Shown here: one piece after another, positions 10,010-18,319 of the stretch
Layout of the letters: each line of letters begins with the position of its first letter
Numbering within the stretch: the stretch's first letter is position 1
Assembly (NCBI GenBank): GCA_005772765.1
Contig: SXIR01000145.1
Coordinates: 1 to 32,917 of the forward strand
Direction of reading: 5' to 3'
From: Actinomycetota bacterium
GTDB taxonomy: Bacteria; Actinomycetota; Acidimicrobiia; IMCC26256; PALSA-610
DNA: 32,917 nucleotides
Position numbers and translations under genes: made by a program
Notes under the pieces: generated by a model
What the model saw: the letters and a program-made list of their open reading frames with translations, nothing else
Databases searched by the model: none
Told to the model about the DNA's origin: nothing

Positions 10010-10856
10010 TGGCGATCGTTGCAAGCATTTCCCCGAGCGCGACTCGCGCTCGGGGGATCGCGGTGTCGTAGCCCTCCGCCTCGATGCGTGGACCGATCAA
10101 CTCGAGATCGAATGACCCGGCGTACCCAGCGTGCAACAGGGTCGCAAGAATCGTCGCGATGGGGATGTCGCCATCGCCGGGCACCAGACGGTTCGGAGTC
10201 GACAGCGTTCCGACGGCGAAGTCCGACACCTGCACGAGCGAGATGACGTCGATGCCGTCGCGGATCGTGCGAGCAAGATCGCGCTCGGCCCAACACGCGT
10301 TGAGTTCCATGCACACGCCGCTGTCGAGGCGGCGGGCGAGGTCGATCACATCGCGCAGTGTGTGCACGAACCCGACGTCGACTCGCAGCGAGTTGGTGTG
10401 TTCGATCGCGACGGTGACGCCGAGATCGCGCGCCGCGGAGAGGACCGGCTCCAGCGCGGCTTCGAGGGCATCGGCTGCCTGTTCCCACGTCAACGATCCC
10501 GCGGGCCCGGTCGTGAAGACGATCGTCGAACAATCCAATCGGGCCGCCGTCTCCAGGGATCGCACCAACCGTCGACGTTGGTCGTCCCATTGGGTCGGGT
10601 CGTCGAGCCGAAAGGGTCCGACGCCGATGAGGTTGTCGACCCGCAACCCGTCGGTGCGGATGGCCTCGACGAGGAGGTCGCTCCCGGCGTCCCAGCCGAA
10701 CGCGTCGAGTTTCGCCACCGAGACTCCGACCACCTCGATCGCGTGGCGGCGCCAGAAGGCGAGGTCGCCGTCGAGGGGTAGCCCGAACGTGCAGATCGCC
10801 GAGGTCGAGATCGTCTGGAGGCGACGGGTCGGCGGTTGCACAGTCTCGTCGCTCAC
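10002..10856 (-). CDS. Sugar phosphate isomerase/epimerase (xylose isomerase-like TIM barrel)
   Basis: VTVAIEHTN, VCMELNACWAERD, LVQVSDF and GDGDIPIATIL motifs. Confidence 0.75.
   Translation of the reverse strand: MSDETVQPPTRRLQTISTSAICTFGLPLDGDLAFWRRHAIEVVGVSVAKLDAFGWDAGSDLLVEAIRTDGLRVDNLIGVGPFRLDDPTQWDDQRRRLVRSLETAARLDCSTIVFTTGPAGSLTWEQAADALEAALEPVLSAARDLGVTVAIEHTNSLRVDVGFVHTLRDVIDLARRLDSGVCMELNACWAERDLARTIRDGIDVISLVQVSDFAVGTLSTPNRLVPGDGDIPIATILATLLHAGYAGSFDLELIGPRIEAEGYDTAIPRARVALGEMLATIAIT
10031..10055. terminator. Perfect 11-bp-stem hairpin at the convergent DUF2332/epimerase junction
   Basis: CCCCGAGCGCG-ACT-CGCGCTCGGGG, 22 nt downstream of the DUF2332 stop; no T-tract. Confidence 0.5.
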
Positions 10857-10869
10857 GGGCGCGGGGTGA

Positions 10870-11637
10870 TCATCCGAGCACGCGGCCGCGGGCGATCGAA
10901 CTCCCGCCGTCGAGTTGCAGATTGATGCCGGTGACGTACTCCGACTCTCGGCTTGCGAGGTACACCGCGGCCGTGGCGACGTCGTCGGCCACGCCCAACC
11001 GCGTCAGATGCATGGCTTGGTAGTACGCGCGACGATCGGCGGAGAGGTCGGCGTCGCGGCGATCGTTGATCACGAATCCGGGGCTGATCGTGTTGCACCG
11101 AACACCGTTGGCTGCGTAGTCGACCGCGATCGATCGAGTGAGCCCGTTGAGGCCGGCCTTGCTCGCGATGTACGCCGCGAAACCCGCGCTGGCCCGCTCG
11201 GCCTGGCGGGTCGAGATATTCACGATGGCACCGCCGCCGCGGGCGACGATGTGATCGATTGCCGCGCGTGCCAACCAGAAGGGGGCCGTGAGGTTGGTGC
11301 GCAACACGGATTCCCAGGCGTCGGTGTCGACCCGGCCGACCGGTCCATCGCCCGAACTGCTGCCGGCCGCGTTGTTGACGAGCACGGTGAGACCGCCGAG
11401 TCGTTCGGCGGCATCATCGATGAGGCGTTGACACTCGGACTCTCGATCGAGGTCGGCGGGGACGAACAACGCGGTACCGCCCTGCGCGGTGATGTCGGCG
11501 ACCACCGCCTCGCCCCGAGCTGCATCTCGGCCGGTGACGCACACGGCAGCACCTTCGGCGCCGAACCGCCGCGCGATTGCGGCACCAATCCCCGACGTCG
11601 AGCCCGTCACGACGGCTTGTTCACCGATCATGCGCAC
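10870..11637 (-). CDS. SDR family oxidoreductase
   Basis: VVTGSTSGIGAAIARRFG, NNAAG, YIASKAGLNGL; C-terminal DGG. Confidence 0.85.
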   Translation of the reverse strand: MRMIGEQAVVTGSTSGIGAAIARRFGAEGAAVCVTGRDAARGEAVVADITAQGGTALFVPADLDRESECQRLIDDAAERLGGLTVLVNNAAGSSSGDGPVGRVDTDAWESVLRTNLTAPFWLARAAIDHIVARGGGAIVNISTRQAERASAGFAAYIASKAGLNGLTRSIAVDYAANGVRCNTISPGFVINDRRDADLSADRRAYYQAMHLTRLGVADDVATAAVYLASRESEYVTGINLQLDGGSSIARGRVLG

Positions 11638-11692
11638 GCAACGCAGGGTACCGGTCCCTCGTCGCGGCCATCGCGACCGCGAGACTCGCGGC

Positions 11693-13126
11693 GTGGAGCC
11701 ACCGAACGACTCGTCTTGCGACGCGACCGAACCAGCACCGGCATCTCCCGGAAACGGGGACGGTCACGATCACGGGCACGAGCACGAGCACGGGCACGGG
11801 CACGGTCACGATCACGGGCACGGCCACGGCCACGGGCACGGGCACGGCCATGGCGATCTCGAGCTCAACCGGCGCGTCCGCACGATCCTGGACACGGTGG
11901 CGCTCGCGCTCGCGGTGGTGACGATCGTCGCAATGGTGTTGGTCAACTCGACCCGCGCCGATGTTCCCGAAAACACCTTGTTGCCGTCTGAGACCTACCG
12001 CGCGACCGTGGTGTCGGTCGAGCTCGGACCGTGTGGTGACAACTTCGGCGACGGCCTCGATTGCCGGATCGTCACCTATGAGTTGACGCAAGGTCCGGAC
12101 CGGGGCGAGACCCGCCAACAGGTGTCATCGAACGTCGAAGAACCATCGTTGCGCCTGCACACCGGCGACAAGATCATGGTCGATCGGTATCCCGACTCCG
12201 AAGCGCCCAACGACTATCGAACCTCGGGAGATCATCAGCGACAGCCGTTGCTGTTCGTCCTCGCCGGGTTGTTCGTCGTTGCGGTCGTCGTGCTCGGTCG
12301 GTTGCGCGGCTTCGCCGCACTCGGTGGACTCGCGTTGAGCTTGCTCGTGATCTTGCAGTTCACGTTGCCGAGTCTGCTCGGAGGTCGCGATCCGGTCTTG
12401 GTCGCAGTGCTGACGGCCTCGGCGGTGGCCTTCCTCGCGCTCTACCTCGCGCACGGTTTCAATCCGCTGACGACCGTTGCGTTGCTCGGAACGCTCGCGT
12501 CGCTCGTGTTGATCATCATTGCGTCGGCGGTGTTCACCGAAGCCGCGCATTTCAGCGGGCTGGCCGACGAGGAATCACTCATTCTTGCCAACTTGCTCGG
12601 CGACGCGGGCGTGCGCATCGACTTCGTTGGACTGATTCTCGCGGGCACCGTGATCGGCGCCCTCGGCGCACTCGATGACATGACCGTGACGCAGGCGAGC
12701 GCCGTTGCCGAACTGCACAGTGCGAATCCCGGCCTCGGGGTCTGGGACCTGTATCGACGCGCGCTGCGCATCGGCCGAGACCACATCAGTTCGACGGTCA
12801 ACACGCTGGCGCTCGCGTATGTCGGTGCGGCGCTCCCGACGCTCATGATCTTCTTGTACGGTTCGCAGTCGCTGGGCACGGTCGCCAATCGTGAGTTGGT
12901 GGCGGTCGAGATCGTCCGCACCCTGGTCGGATCACTCGGACTGGTGGCGGCAGTTCCGATCACGACGATGCTCGCGGCGTTCGTCGTCCGGGCCGGGATC
13001 CACGAAACCGGCCGCCACGCCATCGAACCGAAGATCGCCCGCCCGTCGCGTCGAGCGCGCGCCACCTCGCCAGTTGCGGCCGAACCCGACGCTGGCGACG
13101 GCGACGATCAGTTCTGGCGCAAATAG
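11693..13126 (+). CDS. YibE/F-like membrane protein with His-rich N-terminus
   Basis: HDHGHEHEHGHGHGHDHGHGHGHGHGHGHG region, then a multi-TM body with GALDDMTVTQASAVAEL typical of YibE/F. GTG at 11693 preferred over the ORF start at 11489, which lies inside the divergent SDR. Confidence 0.8.
   Translation: MEPPNDSSCDATEPAPASPGNGDGHDHGHEHEHGHGHGHDHGHGHGHGHGHGHGDLELNRRVRTILDTVALALAVVTIVAMVLVNSTRADVPENTLLPSETYRATVVSVELGPCGDNFGDGLDCRIVTYELTQGPDRGETRQQVSSNVEEPSLRLHTGDKIMVDRYPDSEAPNDYRTSGDHQRQPLLFVLAGLFVVAVVVLGRLRGFAALGGLALSLLVILQFTLPSLLGGRDPVLVAVLTASAVAFLALYLAHGFNPLTTVALLGTLASLVLIIIASAVFTEAAHFSGLADEESLILANLLGDAGVRIDFVGLILAGTVIGALGALDDMTVTQASAVAELHSANPGLGVWDLYRRALRIGRDHISSTVNTLALAYVGAALPTLMIFLYGSQSLGTVANRELVAVEIVRTLVGSLGLVAAVPITTMLAAFVVRAGIHETGRHAIEPKIARPSRRARATSPVAAEPDAGDGDDQFWRK
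11755..11852. repeat. Degenerate hexameric tandem repeat (CACGGG/CACGAG/CACGGC) encoding poly-(His-X)
   Basis: Direct reading of the GGACACGATCACGGGCACGAGCACGAG...GGCCATGG-type run; boundaries approximate. Confidence 0.85.
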
Positions 13127-13146
13127 TCAGGGCCGACTCGAGCCAA

Positions 13147-13184
13147 CCGACGCGGCCCGACCGACGCGGCCCGACCGACGCGGC
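13147..13184. repeat. 14-bp tandem repeat CCGACGCGGCCCGA, about 2.7 copies
   Basis: Copies at 13147-13160 and 13161-13174, partial at 13175-13184; between convergent yibE/F-like and znuB. Confidence 0.85.
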
Positions 13185-13190
13185 GACCGA

Positions 13191-14024
13191 TCAGTGCTCG
13201 TGGGTGTGCTCGGCCGCGGCAGGTGGGAGCCGGACGCCCCGCGTCGCAATGGCCACGAGGAACACGGCCGACGCGCACAACACGATCGTGCCGCCCGGGG
13301 CGAGGTCGAACCGTCGAGCGACGGTCAGTCCACTCGTGACGCTCAACGCGCCGACGAGCGCCGCGCCGACCAGCGTCGCGCGGAACGAGCGGGCGATGAG
13401 CCGACTCGATGCCACGGGGAGCACCATGAGCGCGGCGATCAGCAACGTGCCGACGACATCGATTGCCGCAACGACGGTGACGGCGGTGAGTGCAGCCAGC
13501 ACGAGATTGAGGCGATCAACCGGCAGGCCGTTCACGCGAGCGGACTCCTCGTCGAGCACAACCGCAAACAACGCGCGTCCTGCGATCGCGACGGTGACGA
13601 TAATCGCGGCAGCGAGGGCGACGACCGTGCGGACATCTGACCACGACGCTGTGAGAATCGAACCGAAGAGGTAGCGGTCGCCGCCGATCTGGCTCGACCC
13701 CGACTTGCCGATCATCACGCTGCCGGCCGCGAGACCGCTGTAGAACACGAGCGCGAGGGCGAGATCGCTCGTCGCGCGCCCGTGCGATCGCAACCACTCG
13801 ACCACCACCGCGCCACAGGCCGCGACGACCAACGCGCTCCACACGGGCCAGACGTCGAGCAACAGGCCCGCGCCGACGCCGGCGAACGCTGCGTGGCCAA
13901 TGCCGTCGCCGAAGAGCGCCATGTTGCGTTGCACGAGGAAGGTCCCGACGAGGGGTGCGGCGATGCCGATCGCCAAGCCCGCGACCAGCGCCCGCTGCAT
14001 GAACTCGAGTTCGAACGGCCACAT
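13191..14024 (-). CDS. znuB: Zinc/manganese ABC transporter permease (ZnuB-like)
   Basis: MQRALVAGLAIGIAAPLVGTFLVQRNMALFGDGIGHAAFAGVGAG is typical of the ABC-3 family; C-terminus ends EHTHEH; follows the ATPase gene. Confidence 0.87.
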   Translation of the reverse strand: MWPFELEFMQRALVAGLAIGIAAPLVGTFLVQRNMALFGDGIGHAAFAGVGAGLLLDVWPVWSALVVAACGAVVVEWLRSHGRATSDLALALVFYSGLAAGSVMIGKSGSSQIGGDRYLFGSILTASWSDVRTVVALAAAIIVTVAIAGRALFAVVLDEESARVNGLPVDRLNLVLAALTAVTVVAAIDVVGTLLIAALMVLPVASSRLIARSFRATLVGAALVGALSVTSGLTVARRFDLAPGGTIVLCASAVFLVAIATRGVRLPPAAAEHTHEH

Positions 14025-14025
14025 C

Positions 14026-14799
14026 TCAGTGATCGTCTCCGTTCGATGGTTCGAGATCTTCGAGCCAGCGTGGGAGATCGTCCTGGTGGATACCGAGATG
14101 GACCCCTTGGGCGGTGAGGTCGTCGGGTGCGCCGTCGAAAACGACACCGCCGCGCAACACGATCACGCGGTCGAGATCGTCGGCGACCGCACCGAGCTCG
14201 TGGCTGACCAACAACACGCTGGCACCGTGATGCGCGACGAGGTGGACGACGGAGTCGCGAAACTGCTGCTGGGCCTCGCGGTCGACTCCGGCGATGGGTT
14301 CGTCGAGGACGAGCAACTCGGGTTCGCCGGCGAGCGCTTTGGCGATCATCACGCGTTGTTGTTGACCGCCCGAGAGTTCCGCGACGAGACGGTGGCGCAA
14401 GTCGGCGAGTCGGACAGCCTCCAGCGCGTGATCGACGGCGTCGCGGTCGGATGCGTTCGCGAACCGCCACCAGCCGCGGCGAGCAAGTCGACCGACGCGA
14501 ACCACCTCTTCGACGGTCGCCGGCAGATCGCCGGTGAGCGCGGGGCGCTGCGGGACGTACCCGATGCGCCAGCGATCACGGAGGGCCCGCGGTTCGGTGC
14601 CGAGAATGGTGATCGACCCGGCCTGCGGGCGAAGCAGCCCCATGAGCAGTCGCAGCAGCGTGGATTTCCCCGAGCCGTTCGGTCCGACCAAGGCGCCGAA
14701 CTCGCCCGCCCGCAGCGAGAAGCTCACGTCGTGCAACACCCGGTGGTGCCCGTACGAGAAGCCGACGCGGTTGACGTCGAGCACCACGTTGTCGTTCAT
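14026..14799 (-). CDS. znuC: Zinc/manganese ABC transporter ATP-binding protein (ZnuC-like)
   Basis: [52 protein letters not shown]. Confidence 0.87.
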   Translation of the reverse strand: MNDNVVLDVNRVGFSYGHHRVLHDVSFSLRAGEFGALVGPNGSGKSTLLRLLMGLLRPQAGSITILGTEPRALRDRWRIGYVPQRPALTGDLPATVEEVVRVGRLARRGWWRFANASDRDAVDHALEAVRLADLRHRLVAELSGGQQQRVMIAKALAGEPELLVLDEPIAGVDREAQQQFRDSVVHLVAHHGASVLLVSHELGAVADDLDRVIVLRGGVVFDGAPDDLTAQGVHLGIHQDDLPRWLEDLEPSNGDDH

Positions 14800-14848
14800 G
14801 TCGGCTCCGTGCCGACGCGCTTCGGCTCGATCACACGAGAAGGAGAAG

Positions 14849-14863
14849 TGAGGATGATTCTCA
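14849..14863 (-). promoter_or_regulatory. Candidate Zur box upstream of znuC
   Basis: TGAGGATGATTCTCA; - strand TGAGAATCATCCTCA matches the recalled actinobacterial Zur consensus TGAAAATCATTTTCA at 12 of 15; about 50 bp upstream of znuC; zur is in the same window. Confidence 0.65.
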
Positions 14864-14906
14864 GATCATACCGGGGTGACCGGTTCGGTCACCACCGACG
14901 GTTCGG

Positions 14907-15866
14907 CTACCCGGGTGTCGTCTCGCCGAGCCAGGAGGCGATTTCGTGGGGGTGGGCCGTGAGGACCTCGACGCCGGTCGCGGTGGGCACCATTGTGTGT
15001 TCGAACTGCGCGCTGCGGGATCCGTCGAGGGTTGGCGCGGTCCACCCGTCGGACCACACAGGCCCGACCCTCCAGTCGCCCATGGTGATCATGGGTTCGA
15101 CGGTGAACGGTCGACCGACGACGATCGGTTCGTCGGCATGCGGATCGAAGTAGTGCGGTACCGAAGGCGCGGTGTGGAACTCCGAGCCGATCCCGTGACC
15201 GACGAATGTGCGCACGACCCCGAACCCGTGGCCCTCGGCGTGACGTTGAATGGCTCGGCCGATCTCGTGCAGGGCGACGCCCGCGCGGATCGTGCGGATG
15301 CCGTGCCACATCGACTCGTGGGTGACGCGGATGAGTTCGGCGCTTCGATCGTCGATCGCACCGACCGCGTAGGTGGCGTTGCAATCGCCGTGCACGCCGT
15401 CGAGGTAGATCGTGACGTCGACGTTCACGATGTCGCCCTCGACCAACTTGCGATCGTCGGGGATGCCGTGACAGATGACCTCGTTCACCGAGGTGCAGAC
15501 CGACTTGGGATACCCGCGGTAGCGCAACGTGCTCGGGTACCCGCCGCGAGCGATGTAGCCCTCGTGCGCAATCCGGTCGAGTTCGTCGGTGGTGACGCCG
15601 GGAGCGACCGCCGCGCCGACCTCGTCGAGGACCTCGCGCGCAGCACGCCCGGCACGCCGCATCCGATCGAGGAAGTCACCCGCCGAGAACGTCGGCGCGA
15701 GTGATCCTGGCGCGGCGGCGTACGGCGGCCGCACGATCTGCGCCGGGACGCTGCGTTCGGGCGACAGGCGTCCCGCTCGCAGCCGGGTAATGGCGGTACC
15801 GCTCGCACCGGTGCCGAGCGATGCCCGACGGCGATCTTGCCGGCGTTTGATCTGACGGCGGCTCAT
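14907..15866 (-). CDS. map: Type I methionyl aminopeptidase with N-terminal extension
   Basis: APGVTTDELDRIAHEGYIARGGYPSTLRYRGYPKSVCTSVNEVICHGIP, DGVHGDCNATY, GHGIGSEFH, TVEPMI; extension resembles mycobacterial MetAP-1c. Confidence 0.9.
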   Translation of the reverse strand: MSRRQIKRRQDRRRASLGTGASGTAITRLRAGRLSPERSVPAQIVRPPYAAAPGSLAPTFSAGDFLDRMRRAGRAAREVLDEVGAAVAPGVTTDELDRIAHEGYIARGGYPSTLRYRGYPKSVCTSVNEVICHGIPDDRKLVEGDIVNVDVTIYLDGVHGDCNATYAVGAIDDRSAELIRVTHESMWHGIRTIRAGVALHEIGRAIQRHAEGHGFGVVRTFVGHGIGSEFHTAPSVPHYFDPHADEPIVVGRPFTVEPMITMGDWRVGPVWSDGWTAPTLDGSRSAQFEHTMVPTATGVEVLTAHPHEIASWLGETTPG

Positions 15867-16228
15867 ACGTTGATCATCCAAGTCGCCGACCGGTCGAAGT
15901 AGTCGCGCATCACGACGCGGGCCTCCGAGTCGAGGTCCACTTGGTCGAGGGCGCTGACCATCGCGTCGTACCAACCGTCGCGGGCGGCGACGTCGATGGG
16001 GAGGTGCGCGTGACGCATCCGCAGGCGCGGATGGCCCTTGACGTCGCTGTAGGTCGTGGGCCCGCCGAAGTACTGCGCGAGGAACAAGGCGAGCGAGTCG
16101 CGGCTGGCCGTGAGATCCGACGGATACAGGGCGCGCAACCCCGCGTTGTGCTCGACTTCGGCGTAGAAGCGCTCGACGAGGGACTCGAAGAATGGCATCC
16201 CGCCGACGGACTCGTACAGCGTCGACAT
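15863..16228 (-). CDS. glbO: Group II truncated hemoglobin
   Basis: YESVGGMPFFESLVERFYAEV, FLAQYFGGPTTYSDVKGHPRLRMRHAHLPI is the GlbO-type signature; overlaps map by 4 bp. Confidence 0.9.
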   Translation of the reverse strand: MSTLYESVGGMPFFESLVERFYAEVEHNAGLRALYPSDLTASRDSLALFLAQYFGGPTTYSDVKGHPRLRMRHAHLPIDVAARDGWYDAMVSALDQVDLDSEARVVMRDYFDRSATWMINV

Positions 16229-16297
16229 CGATGACCAGCCTAGGAGTTGCCGACGCTAAATTCCCCACCTCCCTGCAGTCGAACGAGGTGCTGTGTC

Positions 16298-16807
16298 GTG
16301 TCGAGCTCGTCGTATTTGTCGCCCAAGATCGAAGTCCGCGATGCCGACCGCAAGGGGCTGGGGTTGTTTGCGACGTCGCCGATTGCTGGCGGAGAGACCC
16401 TCGCCGGCTGGGGCGGCGATGTGATGACCCGGGTCGAATTCGATCGCTTGAGCGATCACCGTCGCACCCACGCGCTGCAGATCGACGAGGATCTCTACAT
16501 GGTCGGGCCCGACAATCCCGATCCGGCCGATCTCGCGAATCACTCCTGTGAACCCAACGCCGGCGTTGTCGGCAACATCTTGCTGGTCGCCATGTCCGAG
16601 ATTCTTCCCGGCGAAGAAGTTTGCTTCGACTACGCGATGGCCGACACCGACGACTACGACGAGTTCGTCTGCGAATGCGGGGCACTGACGTGTCGGCGTC
16701 TCGTGACCGGTGGCGACTGGCGTATCCCGGAACTGCAACAGCGCTACCGCGGCTTCATGTCGAGCTACATCGAACGGCGGATCGCGGCCGAAGCCGACTC
16801 TCACTGA
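16298..16807 (+). CDS. SET domain-containing protein
   Basis: KGLGLFATSPIAGGETL, LANHSCEPNAGV, GEEVCFDYAM and post-SET-like CECGALTCR. GTG start at 16298 preferred over 16247. Confidence 0.82.
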   Translation: MSSSSYLSPKIEVRDADRKGLGLFATSPIAGGETLAGWGGDVMTRVEFDRLSDHRRTHALQIDEDLYMVGPDNPDPADLANHSCEPNAGVVGNILLVAMSEILPGEEVCFDYAMADTDDYDEFVCECGALTCRRLVTGGDWRIPELQQRYRGFMSSYIERRIAAEADSH

Positions 16808-17829
16808 ACGAGGTCGCCACCAGGTGGCGACGGACGTACTCGTAACGCGCCGGCGGCGAGCGCGACCGCGACGGAACCGCTGCCGAGCGCGCTCGCCACG
16901 ACCACCCGCCACAGCGGCGCCGGTCCGAGCGCCGGCAGCACTGCGTGGGTCAACCACGGGATGAGTGCGACTCCGAACGCAAGCGCCAAACCACCGAACC
17001 CGAACACGAGCCAGGGTGCAGCTGAACCCAGTCCTCGCCGGAGACGGAGCGCGCCCAGGGTCAGGACCACCCCGAGCAGCGTCGGCGCAAAGACCACGAG
17101 GCGCGTTCCGGTCGGTTCGGTACTCGCTCGCCACCGCGCGATCGACAGTGCAACACACCCGACGGCGAGTACGGCACCGATGATCACGAATCCGACGGCG
17201 CGACGTTCTCGGAGCACCAGCGCGCTCAGGATCGCGATGCCGACAACGAGCGCGATCGCCGACCAGACCGGTGGCGGCGACTCGCGGGTCGTCTCGCCAC
17301 GGACGATCGTCGTGACGCCGTCGACGGCGATCGTCACCTGCCACTCCGTCGACGCACCGGCGCCGGGATGGAGCCGGTGGTCATGCCAGCGCGCCGTGCG
17401 CCCGTCGCCCATGCGTTGCCATTGCGGCGCGGCAGACGCGTCGTAGCTGTCGGGGATCTCCGCAACGGTGTCGAGTCGGCGGTTGAGAAATGTCGCCGGC
17501 GATCGCTCGTTGCGCCACACGCCATCGTCGTCGATCCGCAGGTATTCCTCGCCGTCGTAGCCGAACACGATCACCTCGGCGCCGTCGGTCGTGAGGACGA
17601 CGTGTTCACCGAGGTCGGTGATGCGGGCCTGCACGCCGGGATGGTCCGGCACGATGTCGATGACGCGGGTTTGTGTGTTGACGGGGGCTTGTCCGGCGCT
17701 GCCGTGCGCGTCGGCGGGCGCGGCCATGAGCGTCACGGCGAGCGTGGCGACGCCCAGCAGGGCCGAGATCCGGAGCGCGCCGTCGATCGATGCGCCTGCG
17801 GCGAACCGGCGCCGACGCGTCGGTGTCAC
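16801..17829 (-). CDS. Exported/membrane protein of unknown function, translationally coupled to zur
   Basis: Signal peptide ending APADA|HGSAG, extracellular domain (VIDIVPDHPGVQARITDLGEHVVLTTDGAEVIVFGYDGEEYLRI), several C-terminal TM helices; GTG start overlaps the zur stop (GTGA). Confidence 0.7.
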   Translation of the reverse strand: MTPTRRRRFAAGASIDGALRISALLGVATLAVTLMAAPADAHGSAGQAPVNTQTRVIDIVPDHPGVQARITDLGEHVVLTTDGAEVIVFGYDGEEYLRIDDDGVWRNERSPATFLNRRLDTVAEIPDSYDASAAPQWQRMGDGRTARWHDHRLHPGAGASTEWQVTIAVDGVTTIVRGETTRESPPPVWSAIALVVGIAILSALVLRERRAVGFVIIGAVLAVGCVALSIARWRASTEPTGTRLVVFAPTLLGVVLTLGALRLRRGLGSAAPWLVFGFGGLALAFGVALIPWLTHAVLPALGPAPLWRVVVASALGSGSVAVALAAGALRVRPSPPGGDLVQ

Positions 17830-18269
17830 GCGCAGTCCGCGCACATGCCGATCAAGTCGAGTCGGTGGTCGTCGACCCGAAACCCGCGTTGGCGCTGGAC
17901 GGTGGCGACCGTCGAGTTCACGGCACGCTCGAGCGAAGGCGTCGCCGCGAGATCTTCGACCCGTCCGCAACCGGAACACACCAGATGGTGGTGGTGTCCG
18001 GTGAGATCCGCGGTCAGTTCGTAGCGGGCGAACTCGTCGCGGGTCACGACCCGTTCGACGACACCCGCCTCTTCGAGCACGACCAAGTTGCGGTACGCGC
18101 TGCTTTGCGCCAAGGCCGAGTTGGCCTCGAGAACCTCGGGCAACGTCAACGGCCGATCGGTGTCCGAGAGGATCGCGAGGAGCGCGCGCCGACCGGATGT
18201 CAGCCGCTGGTTCACACCGCCGAGCCTGCGCTCGGCGACGGCCATGACATCTTCGATCCGGCGCGACAT
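17826..18269 (-). CDS. zur: Fur family transcriptional regulator, probably Zur
   Basis: LTSGRRALLAIL, SSAYRNLVVLEEAGVV, GHHHHLVCSGCGRVED and terminal CADC; zinc-transport genes nearby. Confidence 0.82.
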   Translation of the reverse strand: MSRRIEDVMAVAERRLGGVNQRLTSGRRALLAILSDTDRPLTLPEVLEANSALAQSSAYRNLVVLEEAGVVERVVTRDEFARYELTADLTGHHHHLVCSGCGRVEDLAATPSLERAVNSTVATVQRQRGFRVDDHRLDLIGMCADCA

Positions 18270-18319
18270 GATCGAGTCATCGTACGGCCCGCCATCGCGA
18301 CCGATACGGTCGCGCGCCG

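Noticed and set aside
14907-16685. 592-aa full-length - strand ORF
   Set aside because: Only the part from 15866 downward is map; the upstream extension runs through glbO in another frame and into the SET gene.
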